A DNA stretch of 33,451 nucleotides, taken from assembly GCA_009922585.1 (NCBI GenBank), contig RFVE01000007.1, positions 1-33,451 on the forward strand, given 5' to 3'. Each line of letters begins with the position of its first letter. Position 1 is the first letter of the stretch. Below are positions 16,938 to 25,041 of the stretch, in pieces. Made by a program: the position numbers and the translations under genes. The notes below the pieces were generated by a model. The model saw only the letters and a program-made list of their open reading frames with translations, was not told the DNA's origin and made no database searches. Source of the stretch: Planctomycetia bacterium (GTDB lineage: Bacteria; Planctomycetota; Planctomycetia; Pirellulales; UBA1268).

Positions 16938-16960
16938 ATTTGCCAACACCAAAGGCAAAT
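16938..16960. promoter_or_regulatory. inverted repeat 2 in argG upstream region
   Basis: ATTTGCC (16938-16944) and GGCAAAT (16954-16960) are exact inverted copies separated by the 9 bases AACACCAAA, 39 bp upstream of the argG ATG. The position suits an operator near the promoter or a leader hairpin. Confidence 0.4.
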
Positions 16961-16999
16961 CGACCAGTTCTCCACCATCGGAAAGAAGTCAGTAGCCCA

Positions 17000-18211
17000 A
17001 TGAAAAAATGCGTCCTCGCGTACTCCGGCGGCCTCGATACCTCGGTCATCCTCGGCTGGCTCATCGAACAGGGGTATGAAGTTGTTGCCGTCTATGTCGA
17101 TCTGGGACAGCCGTGCGAGGATCGGGAGGCGACCTTGCAGAAGGCCCGAGACTGCGGCGCGGTCAAGGCATTGCTGGTTGATGCCCGTGAGGAGCTCTGC
17201 CGCGACTTTGCCTTCCCGACGCTGCAGTGGCAGGCCCGGTATGAGGGCACCTATTTGTTGGGTACCTCGATTGCCCGCCCCCTGATCAGCAAGGTTTGTG
17301 TTGAGATCTGTCATGCCGAAGGGGCCACTGTTTTCGCGCACGGGGCCACCGGCAAGGGAAATGACCAGTGCCGTTTCCAGTTGGCGGCCGAGGCACTTGA
17401 CCCGGCGATTGAACTGCTTGCCCCGTGGCGAATTGCCGCCTTCCGCGATCGGTTCCCGGGCCGCAAAGAACTGATTGAGTTCTGTGCCGAGAAGTCGATT
17501 CCCGTCAAGGCTTCGAAGGAAAAGCCCTATAGTTCGGACGAGAACTGCCTGCACACTAGCTATGAGGCGGGGCTGCTGGAAGAGCTCGACACCGACGGCT
17601 ATGCCCTGGTCGACTTTGGCATGTCGGTGTCACCTCAGGAGGCCCCTGACACGCCAGAGACGATTCGGCTGGAGTTTGAGGCAGGGGTGCCGGTTCGGCT
17701 CGATGGCAAGGCTCTGCCACCGCACGAAATGGTGCTTGCGCTCAATGAGATTGGTGGCCGCAACGGCATCGGTCGGATCGACATCCTGGAGAATCGCCTC
17801 GTTGGCATGAAGAGCCGCGGTGTCTACGAGGCTCCCGGCATGACGCTGCTCTACGAGGCCCACCGGCTCATCGAGCAACTGACGCTTGACCGCGATCTGG
17901 TGCACCTACGAGATCGGCTCTCCCCCGAGGTGGCCGAATCGGTCTACTATGGTTTCTGGTATTGCGCAAAGATGGATGCTCTGCTCGCCTTCATTCGCGA
18001 GGCCCAGCAACCTGTGACCGGGGCGGTCGAACTCGCTCTTTACAAGGGCAACATGCTGGTTAGGAGCAGGGAAAGCACCACGAGCCTTTATGATGCGGCG
18101 ATTGCCTCGATGGAAGGGGGCGGCTCGTACGACCAGACCGATGCCGAGGGCTTCCTCCGGATTCTGGGGCTGCCGCTGCGTGTGCAGGGAACCGTCCGGC
18201 CCCGTCGCTGA
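17000..18211 (+). CDS. argG: argininosuccinate synthase
   Basis: 403 aa, normal length. Joins citrulline and aspartate with ATP to give argininosuccinate in arginine synthesis. The P-loop AYSGGLDTS is at residues 7-15; EGTYLLGTSIARPLI, VFAHGATGKGNDQCRF, KEKPYSSDENCLH, GRNGIGRIDILENR and EIASMEGGGSY-like DAAIASMEGGGSYDQTDAEG are all in place. The ATG at 17000 has a GAAAG-type ribosome binding site and begins MKKCVLAYSGG as in other bacteria. Two inverted repeats in the 238-bp gap ahead of it may regulate it. The next gene begins 11 bp after the stop. Confidence 0.97.
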   Translation: MKKCVLAYSGGLDTSVILGWLIEQGYEVVAVYVDLGQPCEDREATLQKARDCGAVKALLVDAREELCRDFAFPTLQWQARYEGTYLLGTSIARPLISKVCVEICHAEGATVFAHGATGKGNDQCRFQLAAEALDPAIELLAPWRIAAFRDRFPGRKELIEFCAEKSIPVKASKEKPYSSDENCLHTSYEAGLLEELDTDGYALVDFGMSVSPQEAPDTPETIRLEFEAGVPVRLDGKALPPHEMVLALNEIGGRNGIGRIDILENRLVGMKSRGVYEAPGMTLLYEAHRLIEQLTLDRDLVHLRDRLSPEVAESVYYGFWYCAKMDALLAFIREAQQPVTGAVELALYKGNMLVRSRESTTSLYDAAIASMEGGGSYDQTDAEGFLRILGLPLRVQGTVRPRR

Positions 18212-18221
18212 GGAAAGGCTC

Positions 18222-19508
18222 ATGCTGTGGACGTTCCTCAATCGATGGAGCGTGGATCAGGCCGGCTGGTCCGTGGCGGCCATTCGATTGCGGCATGACG
18301 TCCGTCGTCCAGCGACGTGGCTGTCTGTTGCAGTGGCTGCCACTGTCGTCGGCTTTGTCGGTGTCGGGCTTGAGGCCAGCGTCTCCAGCTTTGCGGTGGT
18401 GACAGCGGCGGTAGTCATTGCGATTGGTGACGTGCCAGCAGCATTTCCGGTCTGGGATGCGAGCCTCATGTTGCAACCAGCAGGCTGGCACCGCTTTAGC
18501 CGGCGACCGTTGGCCTTGCCTGCGGCGGGCGGCTGGCTGACCTGCCGACTCCTCTGGCCACTGCTTGGACTCGGGAGTGCCGGAGTGGCAGCTGCCGCTC
18601 GGGGCGAGACGGCAGAGGTGACGACGCTTATGGTAGCCACGGGCTCGCTGGCCGGCGGTCTGTCGGCATTGACGACAGCCGGCCTTCGGCTTGTCGGTTT
18701 ATCGGCCGCTGATGCTGCGACGGCAACTTTGCTGGCTGGCTGGCTGGCTGCGGCTGGCATGGCCTTTACGGGTGGGGCTTTGCCTGTCGGCAGCGCGTGG
18801 CCGCTGCTGCTCGTCGGTTTCGGCTGCTGGCTGGTCGCGGCGGGAGGTCTTCTCGGGCTTGCCCAGTGGCTTCAGTTGGCTGGAGAGGGACCGATCGCCG
18901 GACTCCTTCCTCGACAGTTCCCCCTGGCTGGTAGCCGAGGGCCTCGCGGGCCAGATCGGCTGGCAGCAATTGGTCTGCTCGGCGTCCTGCCCGCCTGCAG
19001 CCCATGGCGGCGGGCGTTGCGCAATGCTTCGATGCTGCTGGCCCTCAGCGCGATGATTGGCTGGCTCCTGCTTGATCCATCGTCGGCCGGGCGTTATGGC
19101 TGGCTCGGGACAGCCATCTTTGGGGGCTTGGCGATTCCTGCGGCCACATTGCTCGACGGCGATGAGGTGTCCCGCGGTTGGCGTTCACTCGTCAGGACCG
19201 TCAGTGGCATCGGGCCTCAGGGGCGAAAGTTGCTGACGCTTCCCTCTCCCGGCCTGCATGCTGCATTCGTGTTTGTCGGAACTGGCTGCCTGATGCTCTG
19301 GCCCCCCCTCGTCGTGGCGGTGGTGGCCGTCGGTAGTTCAGCGGCTCTGCCGGCTCTCCTCGTGGCGGCTTGCCTTGCTGCCGGGGCCACGCTGGTAGGT
19401 GGTGGCTGCGTGGCAGCCCACTTAAGCGGCTGCCGGGGTGATACGGCACTTGCCATCGGTTTGAGCCTTGTGGTCTTTTCGGTCTGGCTCTGGCAGGCGT
19501 CTGCTTGA
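18222..19508 (+). CDS. polytopic membrane protein of unknown function
   Basis: 428 aa, strongly hydrophobic, with about ten to eleven predicted transmembrane segments from residue 33 to the C-terminus (for example SVAVAATVVGFVGVGL, SFAVVTAAVVIAI, AWPLLLVGFGCWLVAAGGLL and LAIGLSLVVFSVWLW). No conserved charged motif that would place it in a transporter family is visible to me. The ATG at 18222 follows AGGAAAG, which overlaps the argG stop, so it is almost surely co-transcribed with argG. The coding sequence contains five tandem GCTG units (18731-18750), a possible slippage site. Function unknown. Confidence 0.75.
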   Translation: MLWTFLNRWSVDQAGWSVAAIRLRHDVRRPATWLSVAVAATVVGFVGVGLEASVSSFAVVTAAVVIAIGDVPAAFPVWDASLMLQPAGWHRFSRRPLALPAAGGWLTCRLLWPLLGLGSAGVAAAARGETAEVTTLMVATGSLAGGLSALTTAGLRLVGLSAADAATATLLAGWLAAAGMAFTGGALPVGSAWPLLLVGFGCWLVAAGGLLGLAQWLQLAGEGPIAGLLPRQFPLAGSRGPRGPDRLAAIGLLGVLPACSPWRRALRNASMLLALSAMIGWLLLDPSSAGRYGWLGTAIFGGLAIPAATLLDGDEVSRGWRSLVRTVSGIGPQGRKLLTLPSPGLHAAFVFVGTGCLMLWPPLVVAVVAVGSSAALPALLVAACLAAGATLVGGGCVAAHLSGCRGDTALAIGLSLVVFSVWLWQASA

Positions 19509-19512
19509 GGGG

Positions 19513-19542
19513 ATTCACCCAAGCGAGAAATGGCGTGAATCA
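19513..19542. terminator. inverted repeat after the membrane protein gene
   Basis: GATTCAC (19513-19519) pairs with GTGAATC (19536-19542) across 16 bases, starting four bases past the stop at 19508. The loop is long and no T-run follows. It may be a weak terminator or an operator in the upstream region of the next gene. I see nothing else in the gap up to 19730. Confidence 0.25.
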
Positions 19543-19730
19543 CGTAAAAGTTGATGTTGAGAAAAATGGGGAAGCCTGAGACACTCCTCGACGATAGGAA
19601 TTGCGGCCAGTTGGTTGAGTGTGAGTTTTCTCGACAGTGACCGATAACCGCACCGGTGGTTCACGTGCAATGCAATGGCGGAAAACGTGTGAATTGGCCA
19701 CTGGTTCATGGAATCCGAAGGAGTGCATCT

Positions 19731-21791
19731 GTGGACGGAATGACGAGCCCTCGTGCGACCCAATGGGCCCTCACCACTCGTAGCTGGTGGCTGATGTGTC
19801 CTGCCTTGCTGGTGTCTGTCTTGGCAGGGAGTTTGGCTGTGGCCGAACCGGCTTTCAAACCAAGCCAGACGGTCTTCCCCTCCACGACGGCAGCCTGGTT
19901 GAGCATTGCCGATCCCGCTGCGTTTCAGAAAAGCTTTGACCAAACCCAGTACGGGAAACTGTTGCAAGATCCCAGCATGGAGGCTTTCGTCAAGAGTTTT
20001 CGCGAGCAGCTTTCCAAGGCCGGCAAGCAGCGGTTGGGCAAGCTAGGATTGACGCTTGAGGATTTGGGTGAAGTTCCTGGCGGTGAGATTGCTCTTGCAG
20101 CGATCGTGCCAGAGCCAGACCGCTTAGCAACGGTTTTACTGGTCGACACCACCGGCCACGAGGCAGAGACCCGAACGCTTCTTGATCAGATCGATGCCCG
20201 CCTGCTCGAACAGCAGGCACAGCGACTCGCTGACTATCAAGAGGTCATCAAGGTCTACCGGCTGCCACCAGAAGAACCGCGGGCGGATGATGAGGAAACG
20301 GAAACACCCCCTGCGGACCGCCTGGTGGCCGTTGTGCACCAAGGGGCGGCACTTGTTGTCGGGGATGACCCAGTGCAGGTGCATCACGTGTTGACCGTGC
20401 TGAAGACCGGTCGACAGGATTCGCTCGCCTCAAAGCCAGAGTTCCAGAGCGTTGCCGACCGCTCACTCGAAGGTATGCCAAAGCAGGCGGCGAAATTGCG
20501 TTGGTACGTTGACCCGTTCACCTTTGCTGTTTCGTACAAGGCGGCCTATCCACCGCAGGATCGTCGCAAGGGGCCCGACTATGTCGAGATTCTCGGCCGC
20601 CAGGGGTTTGACGCGGTCAAGTCGATTGGTGGAACAGTTATCTTCGCCGATGGCCCCCGCGACATGCGGCATCAGACGATTGTCTATGCTCCGCCCCTGC
20701 CCGGTCGCGACCCCGCCTCGCCCGACCGCTACGATCTTGCGGCCCGAATGCTGCGTTTCCCTGACACCGATGCAATTGAGCCGCCCGCTTGGGTGCCAGC
20801 CGACGCCTCAAGTTGGTCGGCACTCCAGTGGGATCTCGAAACGGCCTTTCATTCCGCTGAGACATTGGTGGATGACATCGTTGGTGAAGAGGGCGTGTTC
20901 GACGACGTAATTGCTTCGCTCAAAGAAGACCCCGATGGTCCTCAGATCGATGTCGAGACTGACCTTATTGCTGGTCTCGGAACGCGGGTTGCCATGCTGG
21001 GTGACTATGTTGAGCCGATCGGCCTCGATAGTGAGCGTCTGGTGATCGCGATTGAGGCGACCGATCCTGAAAAGGTTGCAGAAACGGTTTCCAAGAGCAT
21101 GGCGACCGATCCGGATATGCGTCGAATTGAGGCCCATGGTGTGGTCATCTGGGAACTGATCGATCGCTCAATGGAAATACCCAAACTTGAGATTGAGACA
21201 CCGGGTGGTGGGATCGCCCACGCCGATGACGACGACGACCGTAATGATCGGCGTCGGCGACTTCGTGAAAAGGAGGAGAAACTGCTGCCACATTCAGCGG
21301 TGACTGTGTCACATGGACATCTGCTGATCGCATCCCATCGGGACATTCTGGAGCGGGTGCTGACCACCGTTGAAAGCGGTGACTCGTTGGTGTCGAGGTC
21401 GGACTACACGCTGGTTGTTCGGGAGTTGAAAGAACTTTTTCCGGGCAAAATCGCCCTGCAAGGCTTTGGCCGTTCGGATGAGTCGATTCGCCCAACGTAC
21501 GCAATGCTCAAGCGGGGCTCGATGCCGAAGTCAAAAAGTGTCATGGGGCAGATCCTTAACAATCTTCTCGGTGATGGAAAGCCAGGTACGGTCCGCGACC
21601 AGAAAATCGATGGCAGCACGTTGCCTGATTTTGAGCAGATTCGTCATTACTTTGGCACCGCAGGCTTCATGATGCAGACGCTTCAGGACGGCTGGCTCAT
21701 TGGCGGAATTGCCCTCCCTCGAGAAGACTTGAGCAGCAAGCAGGCGGATGAAGAAGTCGCCAGCCGCCCGCAGGAGCCGCAGGCTAACTAA
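19731..21791 (+). CDS. large exported protein of unknown function
   Basis: 686 aa. The GTG at 19731 is preferred because AAGGAG (19718-19723) lies seven bases upstream; an ATG three codons later is the alternative. A signal peptide is clear (RSWWLMCPALLVSVLAGSLAVA, cleavage probably after AVA). The mature protein is acidic, has no membrane segment, and contains several alpha/beta-looking stretches such as GGEIALAAIVPEPDRLATVLL and LVVGDDPVQVHHVL, plus a highly charged low-complexity insert (DDDDDRNDRRRRLREKEEK, around residue 500). The pattern reminds me of planctomycete DUF3352-like periplasmic proteins, but I cannot confirm this. Its stop overlaps the convergent esterase gene by four bases. 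Confidence 0.7.
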   Translation: MDGMTSPRATQWALTTRSWWLMCPALLVSVLAGSLAVAEPAFKPSQTVFPSTTAAWLSIADPAAFQKSFDQTQYGKLLQDPSMEAFVKSFREQLSKAGKQRLGKLGLTLEDLGEVPGGEIALAAIVPEPDRLATVLLVDTTGHEAETRTLLDQIDARLLEQQAQRLADYQEVIKVYRLPPEEPRADDEETETPPADRLVAVVHQGAALVVGDDPVQVHHVLTVLKTGRQDSLASKPEFQSVADRSLEGMPKQAAKLRWYVDPFTFAVSYKAAYPPQDRRKGPDYVEILGRQGFDAVKSIGGTVIFADGPRDMRHQTIVYAPPLPGRDPASPDRYDLAARMLRFPDTDAIEPPAWVPADASSWSALQWDLETAFHSAETLVDDIVGEEGVFDDVIASLKEDPDGPQIDVETDLIAGLGTRVAMLGDYVEPIGLDSERLVIAIEATDPEKVAETVSKSMATDPDMRRIEAHGVVIWELIDRSMEIPKLEIETPGGGIAHADDDDDRNDRRRRLREKEEKLLPHSAVTVSHGHLLIASHRDILERVLTTVESGDSLVSRSDYTLVVRELKELFPGKIALQGFGRSDESIRPTYAMLKRGSMPKSKSVMGQILNNLLGDGKPGTVRDQKIDGSTLPDFEQIRHYFGTAGFMMQTLQDGWLIGGIALPREDLSSKQADEEVASRPQEPQAN

Positions 21792-24190
21792 CGAACGCCA
21801 GTTCGCGCAGAGTCGATCACCGCCCAAAACGGATGTTGGTAGTCGGAACGGGTTCGGAGATCTTCCAGCATTACATCAATGTCAGGCGTTAGTTCGCCAC
21901 GATGCAACTGGCGGCCTCCGAGCGTGACTGTGACTGGTTGTTTGAAGTCAACCAGTTCGGGAGTGAACCAAATTCGCACCCGTTTGGCACCGCAGCGAAT
22001 AGTGACGCGGTTTCTGTTGGTCACTTTTCCAGAGAGTGTGAATGGTCTGATGGCGGCCCCGGCAGGCCAGTCGCTCGGCAGGATCATCGTTCTTGGTGGT
22101 GGCGACTCCGGCTCAATCCACCAGAAGAAACGGTCTCCAGGCCGCAGGGCCACTGCCTCGATCGATCGGGGGCAGGCATTGCGTTTTCGCCTGCTATCGA
22201 TGTCCATTTCGTTAGCGGTGAAACTGGCTTGATCGAGTTCACCGCTGACAAGGTAGAGGGGGAGCAGTTCGGCGTTTGGGTGATAGTGATTGATGTACCG
22301 GTCGGCTTTCCCGGCAATCACCACAACGCCGGCCCAGAGATCGGGATGAGCCAGCCCAATATCCCAAGCGGCATCACCGCCGAGGGAATGCCCAGACAGG
22401 AAGACTCTGTCAGAATCGATTGAAAAGCGGCGGGAGGCCTCGCGCAGGGCCGCAAGGACCGCCGCGTGCTCCTTCGCGGTGAAGCCGTATGCCTGCTGGT
22501 TGGCGTCGGCCCAAGCGGGTGCGATGACGATCGTGCCGTTCCGGGCAGCCTGGCCGCTTCGCCGGCCCTGCTTGTCAGGCATTCCTGCCCACCACTCGAT
22601 CTGATTCAGCGGTGTGCTCCAAGCGGCATGCAGGCTGATGATGGCGGGGTAGCGGCGGCGGGCATCGTACTCAGGGGGCAGTTGCACCAGACAGGGGAAG
22701 GTCTTGGCGGAACTCTCGGCGGAAGCCGGCTGCGGGATGTTGAGGGTGAACAGCCCTTCGCCGTCTGGTTCGGGAGCCGGCAGTGGCGGCAGCATCTGGG
22801 CTGCTACCGCAGCAACAGTCGGTGGATCGAAAGCCTCTTCGTCGGCGAGTTGTCGGCGAAGGTCAACCCGCTGGTCGCCGGAGGCTGTTAGATAGTCGCG
22901 GAGAAGTCTTCTGACCTGGGCCATCGACAAAGCCAGCTTGAGGTTGATCTGTGAGCGGTCGGCTCCAGCCAGCCAGCCACTCAGGCCCAGGGCGAGGCTC
23001 TGCTCTGCCGTCAACTGGCCATCGCCGGCCACTCGTTCGAACACTGCCAGTCGGTTCAGGCTGGTGAATGTCAACTGGGCTGCGATCTCGTCGGTGAGGT
23101 CCGCCACGAGCTGTCGGTCACGCGCATCCTCAATGCGTCCGGCCTGCTCACGCAGCAGAGCCACAAGCCGTCCAGCCCGATCAAGTCGTTCACGGTATTC
23201 GTCGCGAATTTCTGCCACTGCCTGCAGAAGCTCACCAGTGCCATCACCTGCCGGAAACGATTCCAGTAATTGGATGACGAGGCGGTCCTGTCCAGCCCGT
23301 TGCCGGAGGCGAATCTCGTCAAGCAGTTGTCCTGCTGCAAGCCCGGCTAGGCTCTGCTGTTGGTCGCGGAGGTCGGTGGCGTTGGGAAAGTCCTTTGTCA
23401 GTTGTTCAAGTTCGACTGCTGCCTCGCGGTACCGGGTAGCCTGCAGCAGCAGCCGCACAAATTGCAGGCGCTGGTCGATGTCATGCTGGTCAATCTGCTG
23501 TTCAATCACTCGCCGTAACGTTTCGCGTGGAATCGAAGATGTCGCCAGCCGCATGTCAATCCGGTACGTCTGGTCTGTCACCAGCCCCTCCACTGCGGTC
23601 CACTGAGGAGTGATCGTAGTGATACCCTGAACGACATCGAGTCGGCCGGCGGCCGTGGCCAAGGAAAGAATCCGGCGGCCGTATTCATCGAATGGGGTGG
23701 CGGCGAGGATACCGCCGATACCGCCGACACGGCGGCCGCCTTCCGGCACCCGCTGCGGAATCTCAATCCGTTCCAGACCAGCGTTTACTGGACTCTTTTC
23801 AACTGCGACGACCCGACGGCGAGGCACGAAGGTGCGGGTCAAGCCGTCATCGCACATGACCGCTGTCGCTGCCTGGCCCTCTCGTTCCTCCGGATCGACG
23901 TTGATGCCAGGGAGGAGTGCAAATCTCCCGAGCAGGCTGCGACCATCGTCGAGGTCGACCCGATCGGCGGCTACTGGAGGGGTGAACGTGAGGGCAAGCA
24001 GCAATGGCCACCAGCGGTGCCGCCCGGTCTGTAGCAGTTTCCGGCGGCCCGCTGGTAACGGGCCCGCAGCCCTCGGTGCCGGTGGCAGTGAGCGGAAAAA
24101 CCGCCGAATTTTTCTCGGACCTCCCACCACCGGCCTCCTCCCGCTGTTTCGTGCCATTCGGCAGCGTACACTAGGAATCGATTCGGTCAC
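21788..24190 (-). CDS. exported alpha/beta-hydrolase (esterase/peptidase-like) with N-terminal helical region
   Basis: 800 aa from a GTG at 24190 that follows the strong ribosome binding site GGAGGTGA; an ATG at 24157 lacks one. A basic leader ends in the hydrophobic segment WWPLLLALTFTPPVAA (about 60-75), probably a signal sequence. Next come a beta-rich domain (about 76-220), a helical, TPR-like region (about 230-480) and an alpha/beta-hydrolase domain (about 490-700). There the nucleophile lies in LSGHSLGGDAA (about 598) and the likely acid in SGELDQ. In homologues I recall, a GRGHE-type catalytic histidine follows some 30 residues later; here the sequence passes from MDIDS directly to RRKRNACP and RPGDRFFWWIE, so that block, and the histidine, appear to be missing in frame at about 22188-22203. 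Activity is therefore doubtful as written. Confidence 0.78.
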   Translation of the reverse strand: MTESIPSVRCRMARNSGRRPVVGGPRKIRRFFRSLPPAPRAAGPLPAGRRKLLQTGRHRWWPLLLALTFTPPVAADRVDLDDGRSLLGRFALLPGINVDPEEREGQAATAVMCDDGLTRTFVPRRRVVAVEKSPVNAGLERIEIPQRVPEGGRRVGGIGGILAATPFDEYGRRILSLATAAGRLDVVQGITTITPQWTAVEGLVTDQTYRIDMRLATSSIPRETLRRVIEQQIDQHDIDQRLQFVRLLLQATRYREAAVELEQLTKDFPNATDLRDQQQSLAGLAAGQLLDEIRLRQRAGQDRLVIQLLESFPAGDGTGELLQAVAEIRDEYRERLDRAGRLVALLREQAGRIEDARDRQLVADLTDEIAAQLTFTSLNRLAVFERVAGDGQLTAEQSLALGLSGWLAGADRSQINLKLALSMAQVRRLLRDYLTASGDQRVDLRRQLADEEAFDPPTVAAVAAQMLPPLPAPEPDGEGLFTLNIPQPASAESSAKTFPCLVQLPPEYDARRRYPAIISLHAAWSTPLNQIEWWAGMPDKQGRRSGQAARNGTIVIAPAWADANQQAYGFTAKEHAAVLAALREASRRFSIDSDRVFLSGHSLGGDAAWDIGLAHPDLWAGVVVIAGKADRYINHYHPNAELLPLYLVSGELDQASFTANEMDIDSRRKRNACPRSIEAVALRPGDRFFWWIEPESPPPRTMILPSDWPAGAAIRPFTLSGKVTNRNRVTIRCGAKRVRIWFTPELVDFKQPVTVTLGGRQLHRGELTPDIDVMLEDLRTRSDYQHPFWAVIDSARTGVR

Positions 24191-24264
24191 CGAACGACTT
24201 CACCTCCACTTGCCGGGCGTAAAGCCTCCGCATTCCCCCTAGCCTTCCAGAGGGCCTTTTCCGG

Positions 24265-24558
24265 ATGATTCTGATTGTCCGCCGTTTGTTGGCATGGGGA
24301 GTAGCACTTTCCCTCCTGCTACCGTTGGTGCTGATCCTGGTGCTGTCCCTCGGCGGTCTGCTCACCGGCGTGGGCGATAACGTTGGGGGAAGCATCTGCC
24401 TCCGTGCTTCGCTTTGCATCGGCGTTATCTGGGCAACGGCTGTCGTAGTGACAGCGGTGACCGGTGGCCTACTGGCCCTGGAGACTGGCACAGATCCGTC
24501 CTGGAGCAAATCAAAACGTGCCGACATGCCACAAGACCAGGCGGAAGGGCTCAGTTGA
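24265..24558 (+). CDS. small two-helix membrane protein
   Basis: 97 aa. Two hydrophobic segments (about 8-33, LLAWGVALSLLLPLVLILVL and following, and about 48-71, CIGVIWATAVVVTAVTGG) and a polar, charged C-terminal tail of about 25 residues. AGAGGG lies 11 bases before the ATG at 24265. It is divergent from the esterase gene, 74 bp away. No family recognised; the regular hydrophobic pattern and start context argue for a real gene, but it could be spurious. Confidence 0.5.
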   Translation: MILIVRRLLAWGVALSLLLPLVLILVLSLGGLLTGVGDNVGGSICLRASLCIGVIWATAVVVTAVTGGLLALETGTDPSWSKSKRADMPQDQAEGLS

Positions 24559-25041
24559 GGCCGTGGGGCGATAAGTTATCCACCGTAATGCCGTGGTGCC
24601 GTGGAATGCGGAGAGCTCGCCAATCCAAAAGGAGGGTGCCTCAATTCCAGGGCCTGCAACCGAATCCAAAGCTGTTTCGTAGAGGAACAGCAGGTCGGCG
24701 TAGCACGCGGCTGGAACCATGGTTGGCACCCGACGAGCCTCGTTAAGAGCTCACCGGCATAGGTTCGACACAGCACGGACATAGCAGAAAACTTACCGCC
24801 CCGCAGCCTCCATAGAACTGTTCGGCGGTGCTTCCATGATAGCCTAGGCCATCCACCAAAAACAGATTTCTGTTCGGGGGAAAGGTTGCCCGCCTTTGTC
24901 AGACTGCAGAAATGGTTTCCCAACGCCTGGATAAAGCGATCGGCAATACCGAAAGGCCCACGAGTTTTTGGGTGTTCCCAACTGGGCTCGCTTACGCCCG
25001 CATTCGCGGGCGAGGGGCATGGAGAACTTTTTCACGGACGG
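24559..25041. other. non-coding gap between convergent genes
   Basis: These 483 bases hold no reading frame that I trust. The open frames present on the minus strand (24576-24923, 24844-25035) show no protein-like pattern and no ribosome binding site. Structures seen are the palindrome AACCATGGTT near 24714-24723 and a strong hairpin at 24995-25012 close to the stop of the DUF4912 gene. A decayed gene or an unrecognised RNA cannot be excluded. Confidence 0.4.
24995..25012 (-). terminator. GC-rich hairpin after the DUF4912 gene
   Basis: CGCCCGC (24995-25001) pairs perfectly with GCGGGCG (25006-25012) over the four-base loop ATTC. It lies 30 bp beyond the DUF4912 stop in the direction of its transcription. 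No T-run follows, so the terminator call is tentative. Confidence 0.35.

Noticed and set aside
24576-25035. Two minus-strand open frames in the gap before the DUF4912 gene
   Set aside because: No ribosome binding site, no motif, and composition unlike the neighbouring genes.
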